Below, one piece after another: positions 1-12,900 of a DNA stretch of 64,000 bases (positions within the stretch are counted from its first letter, which is position 1; each line of letters begins with the position of its first letter). The stretch comes from Deuterostichococcus epilithicus (taxonomy: Eukaryota; Chlorophyta; Trebouxiophyceae; Prasiolales; Stichococcaceae). The notes under the pieces were generated by a model. It had not been told where the DNA came from. It made no database searches and saw only the letters and a list, made by a program, of their open reading frames with translations. The stretch spans positions 1,488,001 through 1,552,000 of the forward strand of contig JAVTLE010000023.1 in the NCBI GenBank assembly GCA_033439295.1, in the 5' to 3' direction. A program made the translations under genes and the position numbers.

Positions 1-150
1 TGCACAGGTGAGGAGTGGTCAAAGCAAATCAACGAAACGCTGTAAATGGCTGGTGAGGCCTGTAGTGTCACCCACCTGGCTGCTGCTCCAGTCCGTGGTG
101 GTGAAAATCTGCACCGCAAGCAAGCTGTTTCATGCTGCATGAACCTGCAG

Positions 151-1238
151 GGCCTGCTCCTGCTACATCTACGAGATCAACGCAATCATCTTCCCGGCCT
201 CCACGACTTTTGATGCCGTCCCTGACACGGATCTGGTCACCGGTAAGCCGCCCAGACGATGCTGTTCGTAGACCTAATGTAAGCTTATCGTTGATTGTGC
301 ATGCTTCACTTCGTTGGCCTCACGTCTGTGCGCACTCTGCGCAGCTGCTGCAAGTGTGATGATTCATGCGTTTTGCAATGTCGCTTGCAACAACTTCATG
401 CGTCTCTGCAGCCATCGCCGGCCTCGGCGAGCACCCCGTTATTTCAGCAACGCTCACACCGCCAGCAGCGCCCACGACGCCTCCTGTGACGCCTCGGCCG
501 ACGGCGCGCAGCACTGCTGCGCCCACAGCTGCGCCCACAGCTGCGCCGAATGCGGCACACCCCACAGCGCCGCCGCCGCCTCTTATGCCGCGGCCGACCG
601 CTGCGGCGATGCCGGCCCCCACTGTTGCACCGACACCGGGGCCCACGCCGCAGCCGACCACTTTTCCCACCGCAGCGCCGACGAAGGCTCCCAAGCCACA
701 GCCGCCGCCTATCACACCCACACAGGCGCCCTCCGGCGACCGCACTAGTGCTCGTGCGCCCAGCAAGGCCACCACTGCTGTGACTGTCAGGAAGGCACTG
801 CAGCCACCCGCTTCCACGGGGCCTGCGCCGGCGCTCGACATGGCGGGTCACACCGGTATGCGCCCTGGGATTCCTTCCGTAAGGCACGACCGCCCAGGTT
901 ATGTTTTCTCAGCAAAGAATACTTAGAATGGACTCTATCCATGCAAGGGGTGCCTTTGCAGCATGCAACCTGCTGGTGCAGTATGCGCTCGCACTCACAG
1001 CACAGCGGCCAGAGGCAAAACCGCTTTCTAAACATGTTTTCGTCCTTTCGCAGACGTATCGACAGCCGCCAACAATGCACAGGTGGCGACATCGTTGGGC
1101 GGCATGTCTACCGGCCCCCCTCCCGCGCGCAAGATCCTGCCGCCGCCATCTCCCGACAATGCCGCTCCAGTACCCATGGTGACAGGCAGCATGAAAGTGG
1201 CGGTGGCAGCCGCCGCTGCGGCAATTATGGTGCTGTAA
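151..1238 (+). CDS. Pro/Ala-rich secreted, probably GPI-anchored protein (3' part)
   Basis: Three exons join in phase: 151-242, 412-855 and 1054-1238 (TAA). The donors are GTAAGC at 243 and GTATGC at 856. The first exon encodes a Cys-containing stretch (ACSCYIYEINAIIFPAS). The second is almost all Pro, Ala and Thr with TAAPTAAP-type repeats, like hydroxyproline-rich cell-wall or arabinogalactan proteins of plants and algae. The last exon ends in a short Ala-rich hydrophobic tail (KVAVAAAAAAIMVL) right before the stop, the usual look of a GPI-attachment signal. The start lies upstream of 151 or outside the window, so no signal peptide can be checked. A cell-surface role is inferred from composition; no catalytic domain is visible in this part. 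Confidence 0.6.
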
Positions 1239-1746
1239 AGGCGCCCTCGATTTGGTGGTTTCGCGGTCAATCTGCATGATGACTTCTGCACTTCTTCTTC
1301 AGTGGCGCGATCAGCAAGGTATTCGCAGCCTGATATCGGTTCCTTAGTCGAACTGGTTTGTGATTGTATCGATGCATTCAAATTCGCACATCTGCGCCTT
1401 TCTGTCTCCATGTTGAGCCTCGCACTGTGACATTGGGTTTGACAGGTCCGAGACATCTCCGCCAGCTTCCCAAACCCTGCCCAGTCCCATGGATCAGACC
1501 GATGCTGATGCTCTGTTTCGAAGCTAACGCCACACTGGCCTTCATTACTACACATACATTGCGTTGTGAGCGAGATTGCACAAAGCCCTTCTTGGACTGC
1601 TTACCTGTGACAAGCACATCACGGCCACGCTTTGACAACTGGAGCACTTGTCGAAACTGTGCTGTGCAGAACCTTGGCACGTTGCGACAGCATAGAGGGG
1701 CGATTGTTGGCGGTAGATAATTAGAGCTCAACGCCGCTGAGCGCTG
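1239..1746. other. Gap before the YrdC-type gene
   Basis: About 500 bp without a convincing coding exon. It may hold the promoter and the missing first exon or exons of the next gene, since no clear ATG precedes the first supported exon of that gene. Confidence 0.4.
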
Positions 1747-3983
1747 GTGGACCTAGCAGACAAGTTGACATCGCAGAGCAGGGCGAGCGCCGCACGCCAG
1801 GTCAGCAGCGAGACGTGTCTGGAGCTGCTGCCGCCTGGTGCGCAAGCCATGTTAGAGCGGCTGCAATCTCATCACTCACTGGCCGGCACCAGCCCTGGTT
1901 GCAGCCCGGCGCAGCAGGCAGTGCATCACCGCCCGCACAGCGCGCCGCGGCGATGCCCGCGCATTGCAGCGGCAGCGAAGAAGGGCAGGCGCAGCGGGGG
2001 CGGCAGCGGCGGCATGGGGCTGCTGCAGATAGAGGAGGACGGCTCAGACGTGTGGCGGCTCAGCGCCGCCGTTGAGAGCATCCAGAGCGGCGGGGTGTGG
2101 CCCTCATTTGCGCCTCTTGCCGCATGGATGCTGGCGGTCTGCTTGCCTGCTCGTTGAGTGGCAGTGCACTGTCAGGCGTGGAGAGACGCGATCACCTTCT
2201 GGCGGGCATGCCGCAGCACGGGGCCCGGCCCGTCCCAACAGTACCCTGCCGCTGCTCGGCTGTCGCGCAATGCCCGAATGCTGGCAGCAGGCACCAGCAG
2301 TGGTCAGTACCTGAGACTGTGCCGAACACTGCACAGGTGGGCATCATCCCGACAGACACATATCCGGCCTTCGTGTGTGACCTGGCGGACAAGGCCGCGG
2401 TGCAGCGGCTGTATCAGATAAAGGCGAGGCGTCGAGCCGTTCAGTTGCCAGTGCGGCGGTTTTGGTGGCGCTTTGTGGCATTTCAAAGTCGGGAGGAGGG
2501 TGCAAGGATCAGTGGAATGGTCGAACCGGGTTGTCAGATGCTGAAACCTCGATGTGCAGGGCCTCAGCCCGCAGCAGCCGCTCAGCATCCTGTGCAGCAG
2601 CTTCCAGGACATCTCCGCCTACACACAGGTGAGCAGAAACCCGCCCGCACGTCCGCACCGGCAGCTGCTGTCTGAAAAAAAGTCTCCAGCCCCTAGTTGC
2701 ATCCCTGGTTCTTGCCTTGGCGCCCGACATGCTGCCGCGCCTGCACGTGCTGCCAAGGCGTTGAGGGTGCATGATTTGTTAATTTGGCACAGGGATTCCC
2801 GGCAGCCAATGCGCCGGGGCAGCCAGACCTCTTCCGCATTGCCCGCCAAGTGCTCCCCGGCCCGGTGAGCCTCCCTCGGACGCCGCTCAGGCGCCTCCCA
2901 TGTGCTGCGAACAGCCGCAGGAGTCTACTTCCGGAACGTGCTTCCCAACCTGCCGCCGCCGTCCTTTGCGTCTAAGTTGAGCCGCCTCGACACAACAGCC
3001 CCCAGCCCGAGGGGGCCTCTGTTGCAGAGGCTGCTGGCAGCGATTGCATGACACTGTCGACGGGGGCTTCATGATCCCGTTCCCTGTCCTCACGCAGTAC
3101 ACCTTCATCCTGCTGGCGGGCAAGGCGCTGCCCAAGCAGTGCGTCGACTACTTGTCTGGCAAGGTGAAGACGCGTCGCAGCGTCGGCGTTCGCATGCCCA
3201 GCGACATCGCCTGCCAGGTGGGAGTTGCAACAACGCTGCAGGTCGCACGGTCTTGACGCTCCAGAGCCCGCTGCATGCCGCGCTCGCGCCGAGCGCGGCA
3301 TGGCCCGCTGCCCAACTAGAGCCACGATCAGGTGACGTGACTGGGCCAGGTGCGGCCGGCCTGGAATGTGCCCACCCAGGTCTGGGCACCGATCGACAGT
3401 GCATCAGCAATCAGGGCAGCACCAGAGCCGGCAGGATGAAAAAATAGCATTGCTGGAGGAGCACTGTGGCATAATGGCCATGCGCTCCGACATTGGCTGC
3501 GACAACCCCGCCTTCACAAACTCTTGATCTGCGCCAAGCGCAGGCGGTGCTGGAGGCCCTGGAGCGGCCGCTGCTGTGCTCCAGCATCCGGCCGGCGGAC
3601 GCGCTGTCGGGGGCGCTGCCGGACGCCGCGCTGCTGCTGGATGAATTTGGACCCCGCGGCCTGGACTTCGTCGTCGACAATGGCCGTCAGGCGAGCATCA
3701 GCAGGCCTACCAACTGATGCCCGTCCAATGACCGCATACATTGCCATGTGTACCCATGGCCATCAGCGGCTGTGCATCATCCGGCATGGTGCCGGGCTGG
3801 CGGACGGGCGACACCTGCATGGCCCTTAGCTGGCTTGACAGCGTGTTCTTGTTCCTCACTTCGCAGTATGCAGAGGGCTCAACGGTGGTGGACATGACGA
3901 AGAACCCGCCGGAGCTGCTGCGGCGAGGCCTTGGGGACGCCTCCATTTTTGAGGCCTTGCTAGAGGATCTGGTGCCGGCATGA
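1747..3983 (+). CDS. YrdC/Sua5/YciO-family protein (threonylcarbamoyl-AMP synthase fold)
   Basis: Exons 1747-2094, 2337-2423, 2560-2628, 2793-2864, 3098-3217, 3544-3685 and 3874-3983 (TGA) join in frame to about 316 codons; the true start lies further upstream. Family hallmarks appear in order: VWRLSAAVESIQSGG, then GIIPTDTYPAFVCD and RLYQIK, then QQPLSILC, LPGPYTFILLAGKALPK, SVGVRMPSD and a C-terminal STVVDM. YrdC/Sua5 proteins make threonylcarbamoyl-AMP for tRNA t6A. The arrangement here (IPTDT, PLSIL, VLPGPYTFIL) is closer to the YciO-like plant 'RibB-like alpha/beta' proteins, whose exact reaction is less certain. Intron 2424-2559 appears to use a GC donor. The last acceptor could instead be 3867. 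Family assignment is firm; substrate is not. Confidence 0.82.
2424..2559 (+). other. GC-AG intron in the YrdC-type gene
   Basis: The exon ends ...ATA AAG followed by GCGAGG, and the next exon starts after ATGTGCAG. This joins RLYQIK to GLSPQQPLSIL in frame and matches family spacing. A GT at 2431 would add ARR to the exon and shift the frame. Confidence 0.6.
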
Positions 3984-4307
3984 GGTCGCAGTTTGCATGA
4001 AACGAGACCAGCGATGCATCTGGCAGCGCTGTATTCCAAAGCAAAGGGAGCCGAGGCGCATGAGCTCAAGGCACCTCTTCCTGCTGACGCTGCCAGGCCA
4101 TCTTGGCGCCTGGCATGTGCGATGCTTCGCATTTGTATGCGTGTGTGAATTATCTGAGCACACGTCTGATGATACGATAACCTGGACCCAAAACCACACA
4201 CTGACCGCTGACTCCTAGACAACATACATTGAGATTGCAGACGTTATTCCTATGCTCGTCCGCACATTGTTCCTCCGCTGCTGTGGTTGCTGCTGTGGCT
4301 GAAGTCC
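3984..4307. other. Convergent 3' intergenic gap
   Basis: Lies between the stop of the YrdC-type gene and the stop of ORC6 on the other strand. I see no gene or clear TGTAA signal here. Confidence 0.5.
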
Positions 4308-6472
4308 TTACTCTTTTGGCGCAAAGGACAGTGTGGCCTGCTTCAGCTTCTCCAGCGACAGCGCCTTTGGGCGCGCCTTGACTGCTTTCTCCTTCCACTC
4401 GTCGTATCCCTGAGCAGACACAGAAGGTTATTCCGTCAGCGCGGCAACCTAAAGGGTCCGGGGGGGTGGTGCGCCGTCCCAAAACGCGCCCTACACAGCT
4501 TTGGCGGTCACACGTCTTCAACATCGGCCACACCACTTGAGCAATAGTCCCAGGTCCTACAAAAGCGATGCACTGCAAGTGGCATGTGGAATGGTAAGGA
4601 GAGGCTCTGGCTGCACCTTCTGCTTTTGCCGCTTTGCGGCGGGCTGCCGGTGCACGGCGCCCTCGCCGTCGCTGCCCTCCTCTGCATCCGAAGCGCCTGC
4701 GTCGCCCGCCGGCCTGCGCGGGGACAAACCCGCGGTGAGACGTCAGGGTTGGAGCAGGAGCACAAGCACAGGAGTGCAGCGGCTGGCCAGCTCCCACCGT
4801 CATGACTGTTTCCACAGGCTTTGGGCGGTTACGGGCGAGAGCTCACCCATGCCGGCTGTCCTCTGCATCCCTTGGCTTCCGCTTCTTTGCTTCCACCCCC
4901 TGCGACCGGCACATCAAGAAAAGTTGTCAGGTCCGCCCATTGTGGGGTTGATGACACGAATGGACACTTGTGGGGACCCGTACACTGGAGAGAGTTCGCC
5001 TGTGTATTGACAGTTCGTCTGTATATTGACAGAATGCGGCACATGGCAGCATCCGACACGGGTTTCCAGGCGATTCAGGGCTGTTGGGCGCGCACCAGGA
5101 TGTCAAAGCACAGGTCCAGCATGGACGTCGTGACCTTTGCAAACTCTGGCTGGCTGATGCTGTGCCGTTGCAGCAGCGCTGCACGGTCCACCTTTAGCTT
5201 GGCCTGTGAAAATGACAAAGTTTTCACAGTCGGAGACATATACCTCCAGACTGGCACCATGCAGAGGGGATGAAATCGCTGCCACCGCGAGGCAGAATTT
5301 CCGTCCACCGCATCAGCGCGCACTGGCGGCTCCAGTCTCGGCAACATGGCAGTACCTATGGAACTTTCCTGGAAATGGAGATGGAGACAGGAAACGCAGC
5401 AGTGTCTGCACTATGCGATGCAAAGCAGCCACGGCTGAACGAGCAGATCACCGACCTTGCGTGCTGCGAGGTAGAATGCAGCTGCAATGAAGGCGGGACG
5501 TGAGAAGTCGGCGGCTGCGCGTGCTGCGGGCGACAGGGCTTTCAGAAAGCGCTCCTTGTACAACGCCAGCGCACGTATCGATGCCGCCTCCAGCCGCACA
5601 CACCTGAAGATGGATGGATGAATGGACTGTGACTGCAATGTCAGTAACACATTGAGTGTGACGAATCTACCAGCTTCCAGCCACATGGCCCAGCACCCAC
5701 AAAAGCACACCCGTGCCGCTTCGACCCACCCGAACTGGATGCACAGATCCTTGGCAGTGAGCTTCGGCTTCACTCCCAGAAGCTTCTGCATCATCACCAT
5801 TGCCTGCGCGTACGCCTGCAGCACCCGGATTACGGGTCAGGTTGCACAGGTATTGGGCTTTCAAGTGTGATGATGACCTCAATGTGGCGACCTGGCATGT
5901 GCGAATCTGATGCTGTCCTCTGAACTGGCAGCAAATCAGGCGGTGTCATTGGCCGCTGCAGCGCCTCACCCTTTCAGGAGCGCCGCTGAGCCGCACGATC
6001 GCCTTTCGGTCCACAGGGCAGGACAGCCTGCAGTGTGCATCGCATCCTCGATGTCATCACTGAACCTCTGCGGCAGATGCACATCAAGTCAAAGGAAACC
6101 TGTGCACCAAGATCAGCTCGTGTTTGTGCCAGTCACGCAGTGCACACGCACGCTGAGCACGCCAGCTCGAAGCACATGGCAGGACGTGCCACCTCCCCCT
6201 GCGCAGTAGGGCCACAATTGCGCTCATTGCGGTTCGCGCAGCAGGTGAGGAAGTGTGTTGGGGCAAGAGGGTTCCCAAAGCGCACACGAGCAACGCCTGG
6301 ACATGCATGTTGCCCTGATCCGAGAAGCACGGTGCCAGCCTCGCACCTGCCGCAGCGTCCCGACCGGCACCTTGACGGCCGCCAGCCGCAGCAGCTCGGC
6401 GGCTTTGGCGCCCACTTCGGGGTTGTCTACAGCCAGCCGCTGTTGCAGGAGCCTTAGATTGTTTGAGTCCAT
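4308..6472 (-). CDS. ORC6: Origin recognition complex subunit 6
   Basis: Nine exons on the minus strand join in phase to exactly 275 codons: 6347-6472 (ATG), 6152-6198, 5970-6027, 5730-5815, 5456-5603, 5096-5203, 4847-4899, 4617-4713 and 4308-4409 (TAA). The 274-aa product follows plant ORC6 throughout: EVGAKAAELLRLA near the start, ELACSALSCPVDRKAIVRLSG, LLGVKPKLTAKDLCIQFG, the central ALYKERFLKALSPAARAA and DFSRPAFIAAAFYLAARK block (TFIIB-like fold), then TTSMLDLCFDIL, a basic linker, and a C-terminal GYDEWKEKAV plus QATLSFAPKE. ORC6 is part of the complex that marks replication origins and loads MCM helicase in the nucleus. It shares a divergent promoter with the PP4R2 gene. Confidence 0.95.
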
Positions 6473-7107
6473 GCCGCACGCCCTGGAGTGACGCAGCGCC
6501 ACTCCAGGCCGGAACTTCGCAGCCTGGTGCCTTGAGGCCAGATGACGTTGCGTTCAATGATGGTCCAGTTTGAGACCAGCAGTCTACTTCACAAAGATGT
6601 CCTTGTGACCGTCTGCCACGATGCGGAGCAGCGAGAGGCGTCTTGAGTTTGAATCAGCACATCTGCCTGGTGCACGGCCCTTGCTACTGCGGGCGCATCA
6701 ATCTGAATGCTTGATCTCGCGACGCAAGTACTAATCAACCGTCCTGATTGCGTGGTCCGGTGCGATTGACACTGGCGAAATTGGAAGCTGCCTGCGGCAT
6801 GCACTTGAAATTGAATGCCTGTAAACCCTCTCACGCTGGCTTGGTCGGCAGTTTACGCACCGTGCTGTCAAACATTGCTTTGTAGTTAACACTTTGCAAA
6901 GCTGGTGCAAAAGGCAGGCGGTCCCGTTGGTACGTTGAGAATTTTCGACGCAGAGCCTCGAGGCATCCTTGGTCTCGACGGTCTTCCGTGATCCGCCGTC
7001 TTTCAGCTACGTCTTTGGTGTTGTCTGCTTCGTCACACTGCGCTCTGCCGAAATCCCCTCACGCCCGGGCTTGGCGTGCAGACAAGCAGAAGTAGAAACA
7101 GTACAGC
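6473..7107. promoter_or_regulatory. Shared divergent promoter, ORC6 / PP4R2
   Basis: A gene-free 635-bp stretch between two start codons facing away from each other, so it must carry both promoters and 5' UTRs. No TATA box or other element stands out. Confidence 0.45.
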
Positions 7108-9536
7108 ATGGGCGACCTCATCGCTGGCGAGGAGGACCTGCAATCCTTCAGCAGGTGGCATCCATGTCTGAATTTGTCCGCATCAGGCAACGCTGCCGCC
7201 ATGCGCACGTCGCGCAGTGCTGGGTCGTTCTTCTTCTGCGCCACGTGGATTTTTTTTGCGCAACGGCCACTATTGGATGTTGGCGCCCTGCACCCTCTCT
7301 TTGAGCAGCTGCGTCGGTCAAGGGCTCACGCCGTCACCAATCGCCGTGCAGTGCACCGGCAGAGCAGCGTAAGGTGACGCCAGCGCTGCGCGGGGTCATC
7401 ACAGAGATCGCCACATGCGGCGTTCTCAGGTCTGCTGAAGCTGCAAAATGTCTGCTTGGCTGAACGGACGCCCTGCACGGACTGCAAGGCCACGACGCAA
7501 CGCTGGCGACTACGCTCGCCATGCAATGTGCATCGCTATACACCTTGCACGACTGCACATGCGTGCATCCCACCGGCAAGGCACACTTGGCTCAGCCTCG
7601 CAGCAAGCGTGCAGAGCGCACTCATGCTGCCCCGCAGGTACCCCTGGCCGCTGGTGCGGACGCTGATGGGCGACATCATGGAGCAGGTGCTGCTCGATTT
7701 CGAGGCGGAGGCGCATGTGGAGGTGAGGTTGATGTTCTCATTTTTTTTGGCTGCCATTCGCCATTACCCCCCGGTCACCTGTGCCCGCAGCAGCTCGCCC
7801 GAGGCTCCAGACGTTGCAGCATCGCAGCAGCTGGCCACTGTCGACTGTCCCTTCGGCGGGGGGGTCNACTTTCGATGGTGTGTTCGTTTGCTGGCACAGG
7901 CAGGGCGCGGCCGTGTAACTTGTGGAAGCGTGTGCACATGTGCAGGTGGGTCCGCCGCAGGCAGGAATGGGCCCCGAGGCGGCCAAGCAGATGCGGAGGC
8001 ACCTGGCAGCCATGCTGGCCGGCTGCACGCGCGGGCCGCCGTTCACGCTGCAGCGCTTTGCGGAGCTGCTGCTGGCTCCCAACAAGCAGTACAGCCGCTT
8101 CAACAAGCTGGTGAGAAGGTTCCTCCCTCATGGCTAGGCCCCTGATTAGACCTGCAGGCTGCTAATCAGCTACATCAGGGCCTGAAGGTGGTTGTGAGCA
8201 GTTTTGATAAATGCTATGGAGAGGAATGGTTGCTAGTTTCACAACAGCCGGTCCTCGACTCACTCGATGCGCAAGGATGCCTGCCACGGCCATGTGCACA
8301 GGCTCTGGCACTGGAGAAGCAGCTTATGGAAAATGGGTGCGAAGTCACAGCAGGCGGGCGGTCCTTGGCTTGCGACAACGCCTGCCTCGTCCGTGTATCC
8401 AGGCGCTGGCACTGGAGAAACAGCTCATGGTGGTGTCGGTGCTGCCCCCGACGCCCTCGCCGCCGCCACGCCCGCGGCTGTCGGAGCTGCCGCCAGTAAA
8501 CGAAAACCCGGCGCCGCCCGATGTGGCGGCCGTAGCGGGCGACGGGGCTGGACCCGCCACGCAAGCGGCGGCCGCCAATGGCATGCTGGCGAACGTCGGC
8601 GATGATGCGGTGCGGGTCGTCAAATGCCGGAGCAGCGACAGAGTAGTGGAACCACAAGATCTGCGGCATGACGCCCAGCCGCCACATGCTCCATGCGGGC
8701 TTGAGGAAGGTGGAAGGAGTTGACTCAACTGACGTTGCTGGTACATCCAGGCACGTGCGGTGGCGGCGGGCGCCGGTGGCGGCTTTCCGAGCACTATGCA
8801 CTCCGCGGCGGAGACGGCCTTCATCAACAGCGTCTTCTCGGACGCTGCGCCCGACACCAGCCCGCCTCGGGTGCGAGCGACTGATCGACTGATCGACTGA
8901 GTCGGTCATCGGCAGCCAGTGTTGTAGCGCAGTGTGGGACATGCATTCACGGGCACGCGGTCTGCGTCGGGCATGTGCCTCCGGCATCATCTGGAAGCGG
9001 GGTCTCCCTCATGACATCGAGCAGATGCATCCCGCTGTGCTGCACGTCAGGACGCAGCAGCGGCGGCACTGCCGCCGCAGCCGACAGTCGCAGGGCAGGC
9101 GCCTATGGCTGATCCCGTCCAGGTGGACATTGGCCCACAGCCGGCAGCCAAACATGCAGCGGTTGCGGGGACAGCTCCGGCAGCAGAGGCGGGGCTCGCC
9201 CCAATGGAGGCAGGGTCAGCTGCTGTGGCGGCGGGGCTGCTGCCCTCGGGGGCATCGGCGCCCGGGCGTGAGTCCAGGGCTGAACCGATGGACGTCGATG
9301 TGGGACAGGCGCCCGCAGAGGGCACCCCAGCGGCGGCGGTGCAGCCCACTGCAGCGGCTGAGCAGCCGGCGACGGCAGCAGAGGCGCAGCCAGCGGCAGC
9401 GGCCGCAGCAGAGCAGTCGCCAGCGGCAGCGGCCGCAACAGAGCAGCCACCAGCAGCAGCCACGCCTCCAGAGGCGCAAGCCACAGGCGGTGCAGAAGTA
9501 GCTGGTCTGAAGTCACCGACGCTGGCTCAAGCATGA
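7108..9536 (+). CDS. PP4R2: Protein phosphatase 4 regulatory subunit 2
   Basis: Exons 7108-7154, 7352-7429, 7638-7722, 7946-8110, 8403-8609, 8751-8870 and 9051-9536 join in phase. The first join is the least certain. The PP4R2 core is clear: LRGVITEIATCGVLRYPWPLVRTL, then a helix EQVLLDFEAE, then GPPFTLQRFAELLLAP and NKQYSRFNKL, followed by LALEKQLMVVS. PP4R2 binds the PP4 catalytic subunit and directs it in DNA-damage and splicing-related dephosphorylation. The C-terminal 230 residues are low-complexity Ala/Pro/Glu with an RAEPMDVD patch, where animal versions are acidic. The intron before exon 5 holds a diverged copy of that exon's start. An N base at 7867 falls inside an intron. Confidence 0.9.
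8270..8330 (+). repeat. Ghost copy of the start of PP4R2 exon 5
   Basis: CACAGGCTCTGGCACTGGAG at about 8297 repeats the true junction at 8398-8417 (exon 5 starts at 8403) with a 101-bp offset. It includes the acceptor AG and codes for ALALEKQLM, but soon diverges. It lies upstream of the used acceptor. Confidence 0.8.
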
Positions 9537-9909
9537 TTAGGTTGGTGGGCTCGGCTTGCGCTGCTTGAATGCGATCACCACCAACTTGATTTTGCAGCTA
9601 GCAGAGCATTTCCCGCAGGCCCTGGAGGGTAATTTTGCCGTGCAAAGCCAACAAGGTATCGCTGTGCACCCAGCTCCGTTACGCACCCCCACTCACTCGA
9701 GTAATCCCACCAATCGGAAGCCTCCTGTCAGACACGCTACCTGAGATCGTCAACACATGCAATCCTATACAGGTCTGCCAGCGTAGGGCAACTGTACAGT
9801 GGACAGGGGGTCTGCCAACACAGAAGCGCACACTCTGCCCTGCACAAAGTCAAGCCGTCACACTCTCCTGCCCCGCACGATTGTCGTCCCTCGCTCATTG
9901 AGATGCCGG
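9537..9909. other. Convergent 3' gap, PP4R2 / MED12
   Basis: 373 bp between two stop codons on opposite strands. I see no coding exon here. Confidence 0.5.
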
Positions 9910-12900
9910 TCAGTCTTTGCCCGCCTCCTGCGGAGCAAAGGTGAGGCCCGCCCGCGGCCGCCGCACCGCCCCGGCCAGCCAGTGCGCCGCCTGCGGCCCG
10001 CCGCCGGCGCCGCCAGGCAGCCTGTTCCGCCCCTCGTCCCGCCGCTCCCTCGCGACGCACGCCGCCGCCCGAGCCGCCTCGTGTGCCTCTGGCACTACCC
10101 AGGGGTCGAAGGCGACGGCTTCCGCGGCTGCCCAGGCGCCGGGGTCGAGTTTCGCCTTTTTGGAAGCTCCGCGCGGCGAGCGCGGCGGCTGTCGCGAGCC
10201 GCCGGGCAAGCGCTGGCCGCGCTCGCCCTGCGGGCTGGGTGGCTGGCCCCTGCCGACTTCGCCGCCGGCAGTGGTCTCGCAGATGCCAGCATCTCCGGCG
10301 GGGCGCCGCTCGGGGCCGGCCGGCGGCAGCGCCGGCCCGAGCTGCGGCGCCACCGGCAGGCACGTCTGCAGCCGCAAGCCCGCCCTCGCAGGCAGCTCCG
10401 CAACGGCGGCGTCCAGCTGCAGGCGGCTGCAGCCGGCAAACTGCACCACCTCCCGCAACTTGGTCTGCACCCAGCGACACAGCAACGACTCCATGGGATC
10501 CGTCTCTCTGGAGTGTGCAGTTTCAAATGGATGTTCGTACTGACAGGTTTTGGTCCAATCTACTCTGATCTGCGTATTCAAGCCATTCGTCTGCGTCTTC
10601 ATGCAGGCCATGCCAAATACATGCGGCTGGCATGATCAGGCCAGCGTATCAACCTGTAGTGCCGTCTGATGGCAGCCCCGCAGGACATGGTCCGCTAATA
10701 TCCGATCAATCCAAGTATTCCCGCTCGTCTGCAGCGTCCAATGAGCGCAGTCACCTGGTTACCCTTCAGCCACGCCGGCCAGCTGCCCGGCAGCAGGCCA
10801 CCCAGCAGCGACAGCAGCCGCTGCGGCAGCGGCTCCCCGGCGGCGGCAGCGGCGGCGGCCACGGCGGCGCCTTCCGGGCCGCCGCCCTCCGCCAACGGGT
10901 CTGCACTTGCCCAGGGCTGCAGCGCCAGCCTGCAGCACACCAAAGCCGTGCTTGTGACTTGGTCTCAGAGCCACGTGGTGCAACTGCTGGGCACATACAA
11001 CCCTGCAGAGCCCCCAAGGCAGTGTACACGAGGACCACATTCAAAGGCAGAGCAGTGCCGTGTGGTGCTCGACGACGACGAGGCGCACCTGAGGAGGGCC
11101 GGCACGAGATTGGCCCGCAGGTTTCGTGCCGCAGACGGCTCCTTGTCGGCATAGACCAGCGGCAGCAGCGGCGACAGCGCGCCCAGCCGCAGCCAACTCG
11201 CCGCCTGCAGGCCGGCCGCTGTGAACAGCGGGGCCTTCCCCTCCTGCCATGTCGGTTTGCGCGACGCATCCCTGTCGCCGCCGCCGCCAACGCCGGGCGG
11301 GAACCCGCCGGATTTTGGGTTTGGGCTGCCGGCGTCCGACGGCGACGCGTAAGACATCTGCTCAAGCTGCATGACGAGCGCCTCCGCAAACTGCAGGATG
11401 CCGCGCAGCACGAGATTGCTTCAAGCTGCACTCACGCGCGAGCTATGAGCATCTCAGGGGTTCAGAGTGCTGCGCACGAGTGGCACGCACACATGCATTA
11501 AGCACCGAGGCCGGCCAGGCTGATGGCTACATTTTCTAGCTGCGCGGATTGCTAGCCTGCTTGCGCACCTCACGCTGGCGGGCCGGCGTGCTGCAAGCGA
11601 GGCTTGCAAGTGCGGCGTCCACAAACCCGGTCTCCAGCGAGAATGGCTGGCGATGCGCCGCGGCGGCTGCGGCGGTCCTAATGCCGCCCGGCAGCGCCTC
11701 CCACAGCGGCCGGCTGCCGGTGGTGCCCACGCCAAAGCCGGCCTGCACGACATCCGCATCAGACACGTCAAGACACGTCTAGAGAAGGTGTCCAATTCAT
11801 CCTTCGCTTCCAGCAGCCGATGCCGGTTGGCTCAGCGTGATCCACATCACCTTGCGAGCTGGCCTCCAGACCCGCCTGGCGTTCAGTGGGCAGGGGGCCT
11901 GTGCCAGAGGACCTCGTCATGAACGAAGAGTTGACATCGCTGAATGAAGGAAGGTCCAGAACCCGACCACCCAGTTGCGCCCAGTGCGCTCACAGCTCTC
12001 ATGCACCGAGCAAGCTCCCCTGCCGATATGGCGAGGTGCTGGCCTCTGAGCCAAGGCAGCCGGCACAACCTTCCGGCGCCCAGACTTTTGTACGTTGGCA
12101 AGCACAATCTGATACCTCAGGCCACACTCGTAAGGCATTGCTTATGTTTGGCAACAGCTGCAGGCGATTGGTGGGCAATCTCTCTGCCATTCCAAATTCC
12201 AGACTTGCGGGTGTCGATTTTGTCGGCTCTCAAGGCCCCACCAGCAGACAACCACCCGTATTGACTTTTCAAGCGGCCTCCCAATGGAGTACACGGCAGG
12301 AATCATGCGTGTCTTGGGTCCCAGATATGGAAACACACAGCTTGGACCCTCCTGCAGCGCCCAGAATTGCGGGCTGAGCAGGTGCTGGCGCAGGGTACCA
12401 GAGGTGCATAAACCCTGAACACTAAACCCTGAACACAAACCCTGAACCCACCTGCAGCGCCCAGAACTGCAGGCTGAGCAGGTGCTGGCCCAGGCCGCGG
12501 CCGAGCGCCCAGGAGAACCGTGCCGCCACCGGCGCGATGCCCGGCCTTGCCGCCACCTCCTCCAGCACCTGCACATTGTTGTAGAGCATTACGCATTATT
12601 GCTAGGCCAGAATTGCAAGGCCAATCTCCGTCCTGTCTCCAGCCAGTCTCCCCTCAGACAGCATCCTCGCAGAGGGCTTGCCTTCTGAAATGGTTCCAGC
12701 AGGCAGGCACAGATGGTCGACCCCGCAAGAGGTTCAGGCATGCCTACCATTGGTTTGAAGGAGCCGCCAGCTCGGCGGCAGGAGATAAAACGCTGCAGCG
12801 TCTGCGACTTGCATGGGACTGTGCAGATTGGCGAGGTAGCCTGCGTTCTGACACCCTCGTCTACGCACTCATTTGCATCTCAATTGCCTCATAGCACCCT

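Noticed and set aside
2925-2960. Possible ghost of a YrdC exon end (~97-bp offset, CTTCCG...GTGCTTCCC)
   Set aside because: The match is short and gapped; it fits the pattern in position but not well enough to count.
9047-9534. Ala- and Leu-rich frames on the minus strand over the end of PP4R2
   Set aside because: Shadow of the low-complexity plus-strand exon; the plus frame joins the PP4R2 exons in phase.
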